From assembly GCA_963715045.1 (NCBI GenBank), contig CAVQRC010000017.1, forward strand, positions 62,001 to 126,000: a stretch of 64,000 bases of DNA, read 5' to 3'. The DNA comes from CAVQRC01 sp963715045. GTDB lineage: Bacteria > Planctomycetota > Planctomycetia > Pirellulales > Lacipirellulaceae. Under the pieces are notes generated by a model that saw nothing but the letters and a program-made list of their open reading frames with translations, did not search any database and was not told the origin of the DNA. Below are positions 38,632 through 45,725 of this stretch, one piece after another (position 1 is the first letter of the stretch; each line of letters begins with the position of its first letter). The position numbers and the translations under genes are program-made.

Positions 38632-38982
38632 ATGGCGGTGGTATTGGCGTCCTCTGATCTAATGATTGCTTCGCGGTGCGATCACGCGGCGCGGCAAGTT
38701 GGTGAAGTCTGTCGTGCCGTTTCCAATCCCGCAAGTCTGGGCGCGGTCATCGAGGAACTCTCTCCGAGGATGGCGATCCTCGATCTTGAATGGACGGTTG
38801 GCCCTGTGGCCGAGTTAGTACAGAAAATTCGTGAGCAGTCCGCTCAGATCAGGATTGTCGCGTTCGGACCCCACGTTCACGAGGCCTTGCTGGCCGAGGC
38901 TCGCGAAGCCGCTTGTGATCTCGTCATTTCGCGGGGGCAATTCGATCGACAACTCCCGGCGTTACTGGCCGAAACGGGATAG
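38632..38982 (+). CDS. Small receiver-like protein (degenerate response-regulator fold)
   Basis: A 116-residue protein with the alternating strand/helix pattern of a CheY-like receiver: MAVVLASSD, then LSPRMAILDLEW, IRIVAFGPHV and ACDLVISRG. The Asp in AILDLEW aligns with the phospho-acceptor position, but the N-terminal acidic pair is missing and no conserved Lys-Pro follows the last strand. It is therefore either a pseudo-receiver or a member of a related alpha/beta fold. It has no output domain. It lies 32 bp after the PII gene and is probably co-transcribed, which suggests a partner in nitrogen signalling; that is inference. ATG 38632 is chosen because it begins the first beta strand. Confidence 0.7.
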   Translation: MAVVLASSDLMIASRCDHAARQVGEVCRAVSNPASLGAVIEELSPRMAILDLEWTVGPVAELVQKIREQSAQIRIVAFGPHVHEALLAEAREAACDLVISRGQFDRQLPALLAETG

Positions 38983-39076
38983 CTCATGCGACGTCGCAAC
39001 CGGCCGAGTGGGTCACTCTCGCCGAGAGTGACGGGCCTCGCGGCTGGCGAGGTCGATATCTGCTTGGACGTACCCT

Positions 39077-39128
39077 CCGGCTGGGCCCCCGAAAACTGAT
39101 CGGGGGTTTTTATCCGGTTTTTGTTCCG
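39077..39128 (+). repeat. Dispersed repeat R2, copy B, with intrinsic terminator
   Basis: Contains CCCCCGA (39088-39094), a 7-nt loop, TCGGGGG and then TTTTT on the plus strand. It is a strong terminator 95 bp downstream of the PII/receiver genes. The 52-bp segment matches 21438-21489 in inverse orientation with few differences. Confidence 0.85.
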
Positions 39129-39322
39129 TCGAACCAGTCACACGGAGGATACGCGGCTAGTTGCTGCCGCTGCTTCGCAGCTGTTCAACTCGACGCGATT
39201 TCTCAGCGTGCTCTGCGGCTCTGCGCTACCTGTCGAGCGTCCCCAGGCATCGTCGCCCCTGATGGACGTCTCGACCAAGGCAACGACGCCCGAAAACCTT
39301 CGTTCAATCAACCGACCCCCAG

Positions 39323-39440
39323 GCTCGCGGGGGTCTGGTTACGGTCCAAGGCGCACCCCAGATGCGATCAAAGCAGAACCGTTTGCATCGACGCAGCAAT
39401 CGCAAAGCGCCCACCAAAAACTCACATTTTCGGGGCCCAG
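39323..39440 (+). repeat. Dispersed repeat R1, copy B
   Basis: The matching partner is 21008-21117 on the other strand. Order and orientation relative to R2 are the same in both places (gene, R2, R1). The spacing differs, 195 bp here versus 321 bp in copy A. A GACCCCC/GGGGGTC inverted repeat lies at its left border. Confidence 0.8.
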
Positions 39441-39491
39441 CCCACGGCTGGGGAAGTCGGAGCCTGCAGCCGATTTTCGGATTGCCTCTAA
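39439..39491 (+). repeat. Dispersed repeat R3, copy 2
   Basis: Starts at the right end of R1 with AGCCCACGGCTGGGGAAGTC and ends in CCTCTAAG. The CTA at 39488-39490 is the complement of the TAG stop of the minus-strand membrane protein gene, so the repeat supplies that stop codon. Confidence 0.65.
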
Positions 39492-40801
39492 GCGTCGCCC
39501 TGCGTTTGTGAGGTGACTTCGGGCACTCCGGAAGGGTGCTGCTCGAGCGAGGGCAAGCCGTAGAGATGATCCTGGTCCTCGAGAGTGATTTCGTCCATCT
39601 CGGTGGCGTCAATGTCGCGTCGCAGCAACAAGTACATGCCGACTCCGGAAACCCACACGAAACCGGCCGCAAATCCCACCCCGATCGAGCGGGCAAAGTG
39701 CAGCCAGTAGCGACGTAACCGCGAAGCGCTGCGATGGACCGCATCGGTCGCCGTATCAGCGTCTGGTTGGGTTTGGGGCATTGGCGTATCGCGTGGTTCG
39801 CGGCCCAACTCGCTGGCGGGTGACTCGCGCAGCCGTTGAACGGCTTCGGTTCCGCTGCCCCAGCTGACTCCCCAATCACCGAACGCGATCGTAGCCGTGG
39901 TGAAGATCTGGACGACGAATCCCCCGAAAGCTCCGAGGGCAGCCGCCACGAGGAGATAGAAGAGGAGCTTCAAGGGTCGTTGGAAAACGTAAGCATAAGC
40001 GCGGCTGAGGGCATCGAAGGCATCGGTCCTTTCAACCGAGATCGTGGCCCATAGAAACGGCCAGCCGATCAGAAAACCGATTGCGAGAACCGCGATGGCG
40101 AATCCGAAGACAAGAACGACGCCCCAGGCAAGTCCCACCAACCAGGCTCCAAGCGAGAAGCGGGCAAATAATCCGGCGGCGGCGAGCGGAAGCGTGAACA
40201 GAACGATGAGGGCAAGTGGCAGAATCGGCGCGGCAATGTACGACGAGAAGCGACCGATGGTCTGGGTCAGGGCACCGCGGATTCCAAGTCGTTCGTGCCG
40301 GGTGAGTTGCAGGGCGGCGATTCGGGAAATGGCTCCGCCCAGCAACGACCACACGAGCACCGCCCAAATCCCGTTGAGGAGCGTGTAGAACACGTTTTGT
40401 GCGGTACTCCGCTGCTCAACGAGTCGCAAGAAGGGCTTGGCAAGGTAAAGCCAACTATGGACGTAGATTTCAGCCCAGGACTCGCGGGGAGGTAACTTGA
40501 GCGTCTCGAACGAAGTCTCAGCTTGAGGCCGCGACTGCTCTTCCCGGCTGAGGTCCTTGCGCGGATCGATTTGCCACGGCCACCGCGAATCGTCCTCGAT
40601 CCACTCCGCGATCACCGGGTCGGCACCCCCTTCGAAAAATCCACCGACGACCCGCCACCCGGCCGTCGTCAGGATCAAACCGATCGTTCCCAAGGTCAAG
40701 ACTCGGAAGCCTAATGCCAGCTGAAGACCTCGTACGAGCACGAGCCAGGGGCAAATCTCCTGCCAGATAAGTTCCCGAATCGTACCGTCGTGCTGATTCA
40801 T
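39488..40801 (-). CDS. Planctomycete conserved polytopic membrane protein
   Basis: A 437-residue integral membrane protein of unknown function. Helices are evident at about residues 28-52 (LGFRVLTLGTIGLILTTAG), 138-158, 190-222 (APILPLALIVLFTLPLAAAGLFA), 228-258 (LVFGFAIAVLAIGFLIGWPF), 280-305 (LLFYLLVAAALGAFGGFVV) and 370-395 (GVGFAAGFVWVSGVGMYLLL). Long soluble loops lie between helices 1 and 2 and before the last helix, and the C-terminus is acidic. ATG 40801 follows YacG by 57 bp, so it may be the last gene of the dnaJ-grpE-fmdB-yacG transcript. I recognise no catalytic motif. Confidence 0.75.
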   Translation of the reverse strand: MNQHDGTIRELIWQEICPWLVLVRGLQLALGFRVLTLGTIGLILTTAGWRVVGGFFEGGADPVIAEWIEDDSRWPWQIDPRKDLSREEQSRPQAETSFETLKLPPRESWAEIYVHSWLYLAKPFLRLVEQRSTAQNVFYTLLNGIWAVLVWSLLGGAISRIAALQLTRHERLGIRGALTQTIGRFSSYIAAPILPLALIVLFTLPLAAAGLFARFSLGAWLVGLAWGVVLVFGFAIAVLAIGFLIGWPFLWATISVERTDAFDALSRAYAYVFQRPLKLLFYLLVAAALGAFGGFVVQIFTTATIAFGDWGVSWGSGTEAVQRLRESPASELGREPRDTPMPQTQPDADTATDAVHRSASRLRRYWLHFARSIGVGFAAGFVWVSGVGMYLLLRRDIDATEMDEITLEDQDHLYGLPSLEQHPSGVPEVTSQTQGDA

Positions 40802-40858
40802 AAAGGGGGGTCGAGCTGGTCGAGAAAACCGAAACGGGAAACGGTGTTGGCTGACCGC

Positions 40859-41038
40859 TCATTCCTGGGCGAAGGAGTCGTCGACACCTTCTTCTTCTTC
40901 CGGGTCAGGGTACTGCTGAATCATCTGCTCTTCCTCGAGCCAACGTCCGAGATCGATCAGGCGGCACCGTTCCGAGCAGAACGGCATCGCGGGCGTCTGA
41001 TCGGCTGCGAACTCTCTGTCACACGTAGGACACCGCAT
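40859..41038 (-). CDS. yacG: YacG-like zinc-ribbon protein (DNA gyrase inhibitor family)
   Basis: A 59-residue protein with four cysteines in the YacG arrangement, MRCPTCDREF and PFCSERCRLIDLGRWL, followed by an acidic tail. E. coli YacG binds GyrB and blocks gyrase; whether this holds in planctomycetes is unknown. The ATG at 41038 is decided by the family N-terminus, since a longer frame extends upstream over the FmdB gene. The 17-bp spacing to fmdB supports co-transcription. Confidence 0.85.
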   Translation of the reverse strand: MRCPTCDREFAADQTPAMPFCSERCRLIDLGRWLEEEQMIQQYPDPEEEEGVDDSFAQE

Positions 41039-41054
41039 GCCTGCCGCTCCCTGC

Positions 41055-41411
41055 CTAGTCGTTCTTCGCGGTGCCGCCTTTCGGGGACCCGCTGTTTGAC
41101 GAACTGCCAACGTTCTTTCCGCCGCTGCTCGCCTTACTTTCGCCTTTCGCCGTGCTGGACTTGTCCTTGGTCGCGGACGATTTCTCTTGCGACTTCTTGT
41201 CCTTTTCCGCCGCCTTGCGATAAGACTCGCTTCGGTAATCGGTCTCGTAGAACCCCGAGCCTTTGAACATGACGGCCGCGCCGGTGCCGAACAGCCGGCG
41301 GAGCTTGAGTCTGCCACACTCCGGACACTTGCGCTTTTTCGCCTCAGAAATCGGCTGGAACAATTCGAACTCGTGTTCGCAGGCGTCACACACATAGTCG
41401 TAGGTCGGCAT
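41055..41411 (-). CDS. FmdB family zinc-ribbon protein
   Basis: A 118-residue protein. Residues 1-45 form the FmdB zinc ribbon: MPTYDYVCDACEHEFELFQ, then RKCPECGRLKLRRLFG, with two Cys-x2-Cys pairs. It continues AAVMFKGSGFYETDYR, the usual conserved end of the domain. From about residue 65 the tail is Lys/Ser/Gly-rich and disordered. FmdB proteins are named as regulators of formamidase, but most are of unknown function. Here the gene lies between grpE and yacG, an arrangement that hints at a link to protein or zinc homeostasis. Distances of 42 bp (grpE) and 16 bp (yacG) suggest one transcript. Confidence 0.87.
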   Translation of the reverse strand: MPTYDYVCDACEHEFELFQPISEAKKRKCPECGRLKLRRLFGTGAAVMFKGSGFYETDYRSESYRKAAEKDKKSQEKSSATKDKSSTAKGESKASSGGKNVGSSSNSGSPKGGTAKND

Positions 41412-41453
41412 GGTCAGTTCTCGCGTAGAGAGAGTTGAAAGCTTGCCCGCGGT

Positions 41454-42029
41454 TCAAGAAGCCTTGCTCGCCGATGCGCCGGACGAGACGATGACCTGCG
41501 TTGGGCGGACCACGCGGTCGTGGAGTTGGTAGCCGGTCTCCGTGACGTGGATCACGGTTCCTGCCGGATGCTCGTCGGAGGGTTGCTGCAGAATCGCCTC
41601 GTGCAGGTTGGGGTCGAAGACTTCGCCCAACGCGTTGATCGGTGAGCAGTTGTGTTGCGCGAGCACCTGCTGCAGTTGCTGGCGAATGAGTTCCAGGCCC
41701 TGCAACAGCGACGCGGCGTCCTGGGTGGTATTCGCGGCCTCGATGGCTCGATCGACATTGTCGAGGACGGGTAGCAAGTCTCGCACCACCGGTATGGCGG
41801 AGTACTTCCGCTCGTCGTTCAGTTCGCGAATCTGGCGTTGGCGGAGGTTCTGCATCTCCGCCTGGATCCGCAGGACCCGTTCCTGCTGCGCTGCCAGCTC
41901 GCTGGCCAGATCCGTGGTTTGCGGGTCGGCAGGTTGACCAAGATCCGGGGGGACCATTTCGACCGGCCGCTCCTGATCCGCGGCGGTCTCGTCGGCTGAG
42001 GTCGGTTCGGGGGACTTCTTGCTTGCCAT
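41454..42029 (-). CDS. grpE: Nucleotide exchange factor GrpE
   Basis: A 191-residue GrpE. The N-terminal third is acidic and disordered and is followed by the long dimerisation helix (ASELAAQQERVLRIQAEMQNL, RKYSAIPVVRDLLPVLDNVDRA). The beta domain ends with VFDPNLHEAILQQPSDE and GYQLHDRVVRPTQVIVS, the GrpE signature. It drives ADP release from DnaK. It begins 4 bp after the dnaJ stop, so the two genes are translationally linked. dnaK itself is not in the window. Confidence 0.95.
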   Translation of the reverse strand: MASKKSPEPTSADETAADQERPVEMVPPDLGQPADPQTTDLASELAAQQERVLRIQAEMQNLRQRQIRELNDERKYSAIPVVRDLLPVLDNVDRAIEAANTTQDAASLLQGLELIRQQLQQVLAQHNCSPINALGEVFDPNLHEAILQQPSDEHPAGTVIHVTETGYQLHDRVVRPTQVIVSSGASASKAS

Positions 42030-42033
42030 ATTG

Positions 42034-43197
42034 CTATTCCTGTGAAGACGCCGAATCGACTTCGGTCGAAGTGAAGTAGTCCTTCACCATTTCGAAGAAG
42101 GAAGTACGGTGCGGCGCGACGTTGGTTTGCTCGAGTTTGGCCAGTTTGCGGAGCAATGCTTCTTCTTCCCGCGAAACTTTCTTGGGGACTTCGATATTGA
42201 CCTGCACCAGCAGGTCGCCCAATCCGCTGCGACGCGGATCGGGCATTCCGCGACCTCCGAGACGGAACACATGGCCACTCTGGGTACCAGGTGGAATGAC
42301 GACCTCATCCCGTCCCTGGAGCGTGGGAACCTCCAGCGTGGTTCCCAGAGCTGCTTGAGCGTACGTGATTGGGACGCGTACGACGAGGTGTTGTCCTTCG
42401 CGTTCGAATAACGGGTGCTGCAGCGTCGTAATGAAACAATAGCAGTCACCCGCCGGTCCCCCGTTGGGACTGGGCTCGCCTTCCCCCGGGATTCTCACCC
42501 GCATCCCTTCGTCGACGCCGGCCGGGATTTTCACCTCTGTCGTGACCACAGACAACCGCTGACCAGATCCTCGGCAGGCTTTACAGGGTCGCTTGACGAT
42601 GCTGCCTTCCCCGTGACAGCGGGGGCAGGTCGTCTGCATTCGCACGATACCCGCCTGCTGAATGACAGCTCCGTGTCCGCCGCAATAGTCGCACGCCTCG
42701 CGGGTGCTCCCCTTCGCGGCGCCGCTTCCCTCGCACTCGTCGCAGCGAATGTGCCGCTGGTATTCAACGTTCTTGGTGGCTCCGGTGGCTGCTTCGTGAA
42801 GTGTGAGCGAAACGTCGCAGCGAACATCACGGCCTCGCACGGGGCGGTTTCTGCGTCCGCGCCGGCCGCCGCCACCACCGCCGAACAGATCGCCGAACAG
42901 ATCGCCGAAGGCCGAGAAAATATCTTCCACGTCGGAAAAGTGCGAACCGCCCACGTTGGCGTCGAGCCCGGCATGGCCGTAACGATCGTAGATTTGCCGC
43001 TTTTCGTCGTCGCTGAGGACTTCGAACGCCTCGGCGGCTTCTTTGAAACGCTCGATCGCCGCGTCGTCGCCCGGATTCTTGTCGGGGTGATACTGAATCG
43101 CAAGGCGACGATACGATGTTGCAATTTCCTCGTAAGACGCCCGTTGCTCGACCCCCAGGACCTCGTAATAGTCTCGTTTTTGAGCCATGCTGGTCAT
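42034..43197 (-). CDS. dnaJ: Chaperone protein DnaJ (type I)
   Basis: A 387-residue DnaJ with all class I features: J domain DYYEVLGVEQRASYEEIATS with YHPDKNP, a Gly/Phe-poor linker rich in glycines (GDLFGDLFGGGGGGRRGRR), four zinc-finger repeats (CDECEGSGA, CDYCGGHGA, CPRCHGEGS, CKACRGSGQ) and the C-terminal substrate domain (VPTLQGRDEVVIPPGTQSG). It stimulates DnaK ATPase and delivers unfolded clients. ATG 43197 or 43188 (giving MAQKRDYYE) are both possible; the second matches the family better. It lies downstream of groEL1 on the same strand but beyond an intrinsic terminator, so it probably has its own promoter. Confidence 0.95.
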   Translation of the reverse strand: MTSMAQKRDYYEVLGVEQRASYEEIATSYRRLAIQYHPDKNPGDDAAIERFKEAAEAFEVLSDDEKRQIYDRYGHAGLDANVGGSHFSDVEDIFSAFGDLFGDLFGGGGGGRRGRRNRPVRGRDVRCDVSLTLHEAATGATKNVEYQRHIRCDECEGSGAAKGSTREACDYCGGHGAVIQQAGIVRMQTTCPRCHGEGSIVKRPCKACRGSGQRLSVVTTEVKIPAGVDEGMRVRIPGEGEPSPNGGPAGDCYCFITTLQHPLFEREGQHLVVRVPITYAQAALGTTLEVPTLQGRDEVVIPPGTQSGHVFRLGGRGMPDPRRSGLGDLLVQVNIEVPKKVSREEEALLRKLAKLEQTNVAPHRTSFFEMVKDYFTSTEVDSASSQE

Positions 43198-43247
43198 CGC
43201 TGAAACGGGGGGACGGCTGCTTCGGTGTCAACCGCTGGGCAACTTGG

Positions 43248-43319
43248 AGCCGATCCCAAAATTGGCTTCAACGAACGGAATTCCCGGCCGTGGGACGCGT
43301 TCACTGAGGTTCTGGGACA
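43248..43319 (-). repeat. Dispersed repeat R3, copy 3
   Basis: On the minus strand this reads GTGAACGCGTCCCACGGCC and ends with TTTTGGGATCGGCT. It aligns base for base over 72 bp with 49390-49461. It lies in the 434-bp gap between groEL1 and dnaJ, about 50 bp before the dnaJ start. AGCCGATCCC and ATTGGCT within it can form a hairpin. Confidence 0.75.
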
Positions 43320-43498
43320 GGTACTTATCCTGATTGTGGTCTTTGCGGCGGTGTCTGGCCAAGCTCGAATCATTCTCGGAAGTGTTTCACCATCCGCCAT
43401 CCCCGAGCCGCTGCCCCGAAACGGCCGCTCTGCGAGGCGCTACGGGTGGAAGCAGGCAGCTTCTTGCAGCGGATCGCAGGGGGTGAGGGATCGGGTGT

Positions 43499-43539
43499 AA
43501 ACCAAAACCGGGCCGCACGCCTGGCGGTATGCGACCCGG
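43499..43539 (-). terminator. Intrinsic terminator downstream of groEL1
   Basis: On the minus strand an 11-bp stem (CCGGGTCGCAT with GTGCGGCCCGG, two G-T pairs) closes a 10-nt loop and is followed by TTTTGGTTT. It lies about 90 bp past the groEL1 stop and separates the groEL transcript from dnaJ. Confidence 0.75.
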
Positions 43540-43631
43540 ATCGGACTTAAGAGCAAGAGCAATTGCTTACAGGGTCATCACTGGCGAGTCCGGAAACCGA
43601 TGCGAAGCCTCGGCTGCCGAGCGGCCTGACG

Positions 43632-45245
43632 CTACCGAACGCTTCCCGCAACGGCCTTCTTGTCGTCTTCTTTGGGATCGAAATTCGTCACGAGGGCTTC
43701 GGTCGTGAGCATCAGTCCAGCGATGCTGGCCGCATTGGACAGGGCCGTTTTGACCACCTTGGTGGGATCGATAATCCCGGCCTTGTACATGTCGACGTAC
43801 TCCCCCGCGTTGGCGTCGTAGCCGATCGTCTTTCCCTTCTGGCCAACCTCGTCGGCGACAACGCTTCCATCCACGCCGCAGTTCTGTACGATCTGCCGCA
43901 TCGGGGCATCGAGCACCCGCTTGACGATGTTGATGCCGATCTTTTCGTCGCCTTTGCCGCGGACCGCTTCGATCGCTTCGCGACACCTCAGCAGGGCGAC
44001 CCCGCCGCCCGGCAGGATCCCTTCTTCGACGGCCGCCCGCGTCGCGTGCAAGGCATCTTCAACCCGTGCCTTCTTCTGCTTCATGTCGGCTTCACTGGCC
44101 GCTCCGACGGAGATGATCGCCACGCCACCCGTCAGTTTCGCGAGTCGCTCCTGCAGCTTTTCGCGATCGTAGTCGCTGCTGGTGCCGTCGATCCCACGGC
44201 GAATCTGGTCGATCCGCTTCTGGATCGCATCCCGCGAACCACCCCCTTCGACGATGGTTGTAGCGTCCTTGTTGATGGTCAGTTTCTTGGCTCGACCGAG
44301 ATGCTCGAGTTTCAGGTTCTCGAGCTTGACGCCGAGATCCTCGCTGATGAGCGTCCCGCCGGTCAGCACGGCAATGTCGCCGAGCATGGCCTTGCGGCGA
44401 TCGCCGAATCCGGGAGCCTTCACGGCGCACACATTGAGGATCCCGCGGAGCTTATTGACGACCAACGCCGCGAGGGCCTCCCCTTCGACGTCTTCGGCAA
44501 TGACCAGCAGGGGTTTCCCTTGCTGCATCACCTGCTCGAGAATGGGAAGCAGGTCACGCAGGCTGCCAATCTTCTTTTCGTGAATCAGCAGGTAGGCATC
44601 TTCGAGCGCGCACTCCATGTCGGCCGGTTCGTTGATGAAGTACGGCGAGAGGTAGCCCTTGTCGAACTGCATTCCCTCGACAAGCTCCAGGGTCGTCTCC
44701 ATCGACTTGCCTTCTTCGACGGTAATCACCCCATCTTTGCCGACGCGTTCCATGGCGTCCGCGAGGAGGTCGCCGATTTCCCGATCGTTGTTGGCGCTGA
44801 TCGAGCCGACCTGGGCAATTTCCTCCTTGCTGGAAACACTCTTGGACATTGCCTCGAGCGCTCCGACCGCCGCTTCGACTGCTTTCTCGATGCCGCGGCG
44901 TACGGCCATCGGATTGCTCCCGGCGACGACGTTGCGAGTTCCCTCCTTGAGAATCGCTCGTGCCAGCACCGTGGCGGTGGTCGTGCCGTCGCCAGCCAGC
45001 GAGGATGTCTTGTCAGCAACTTCATGGACGAGCTTGGCGCCCATGTTCTCGAAGGGGTCTTCGAGTTCGATTTCTTTACTGACGGTCACCCCGTCCTTGG
45101 TGACGGAGGGGCCGCCAAACGACTTGTTGATAATGACGTTGCGTCCCGTAGGACCCATCGTCACAGCGACGGCGTCGGCCAGCTTGTCGACGCCCTGGAG
45201 CATCTTGGCCCGCGCCGCGTCGTCGAACATCAATTGCTTTGCCAC
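43632..45245 (-). CDS. groEL: Chaperonin GroEL, paralogue without Gly-Met tail
   Basis: A 537-residue 60-kDa chaperonin. Landmarks are TMGPTGRNVIINKSFG, TKDGVTVSKEIELEDPFENMG, AGDGTTTATVLARAI (ATP-binding and catalytic region), GMQFDKGYLSPYF and TRAAVEEGILPGGGVALL. The C-terminus ends DPKEDDKKAVAGSVR and lacks the Gly-Gly-Met repeats of classic GroEL. The start is GTG 45245 with AAGGAT upstream, 39 bp after groES. The gene order groEL2-groES-groEL1 implies one heat-shock transcript with a single co-chaperonin serving two rings, possibly with different clients. It also occurs as a paralogue pair in other planctomycetes. Confidence 0.96.
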   Translation of the reverse strand: MAKQLMFDDAARAKMLQGVDKLADAVAVTMGPTGRNVIINKSFGGPSVTKDGVTVSKEIELEDPFENMGAKLVHEVADKTSSLAGDGTTTATVLARAILKEGTRNVVAGSNPMAVRRGIEKAVEAAVGALEAMSKSVSSKEEIAQVGSISANNDREIGDLLADAMERVGKDGVITVEEGKSMETTLELVEGMQFDKGYLSPYFINEPADMECALEDAYLLIHEKKIGSLRDLLPILEQVMQQGKPLLVIAEDVEGEALAALVVNKLRGILNVCAVKAPGFGDRRKAMLGDIAVLTGGTLISEDLGVKLENLKLEHLGRAKKLTINKDATTIVEGGGSRDAIQKRIDQIRRGIDGTSSDYDREKLQERLAKLTGGVAIISVGAASEADMKQKKARVEDALHATRAAVEEGILPGGGVALLRCREAIEAVRGKGDEKIGINIVKRVLDAPMRQIVQNCGVDGSVVADEVGQKGKTIGYDANAGEYVDMYKAGIIDPTKVVKTALSNAASIAGLMLTTEALVTNFDPKEDDKKAVAGSVR

Positions 45246-45284
45246 AATTCGGTATCCTTATGTATCTATGTGCGTTCGAGTTCG

Positions 45285-45581
45285 TCAGACGACTTTGGCG
45301 AGGATATCTGACTCGCGGAGAATCTTCAGGTCATCTCCGTCGACTTCTACCTCCGACCCGCCGTATTTCCCAAAAATGACCTCATCGCCTACCGTGACGC
45401 TCAGTTCACCGCGACTCCCGGAGTCGAGAAGTTTTCCGGGGCCGACCGCCAGAACTTTACCGCGTTGAGGCTTTTCCTGGGCTGCGTCGGGAAGGACGAT
45501 GCCCCCGGCAGTCGTCTCTTCCGCTTCCAGGGGTTGCACGACAACGCGATCGTCAAGGGGACGCAAATTCGTCTTGGCCAT
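45285..45581 (-). CDS. groES: Co-chaperonin GroES
   Basis: A 98-residue GroES with RPLDDRVVVQPLEAEETTAGG (the mobile loop), VLPDAAQEKPQRGKVLAVGPG, VGDEVIFGKYGGSEVEVDGD and a C-terminal ILRESDILAKV. It caps GroEL to enclose substrate. AGGAGG stands 11 bp before the ATG at 45581. It lies between the two groEL genes, 144 bp after groEL2 and 39 bp before groEL1. Confidence 0.97.
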   Translation of the reverse strand: MAKTNLRPLDDRVVVQPLEAEETTAGGIVLPDAAQEKPQRGKVLAVGPGKLLDSGSRGELSVTVGDEVIFGKYGGSEVEVDGDDLKILRESDILAKVV

Positions 45582-45725
45582 GTTCAGTGATCCTCCTGCT
45601 AATCTGCTTGCGCTCGCGAGCGAGATTGGTTTGGTAATTCGTTGTGCGAAATTGGTTTTAATCGTTGTGATTGACCTCCTCAGGCGGCCCGGACGAATGC
45701 CCGCTTGGGCCGCTCGCAGGATGCG

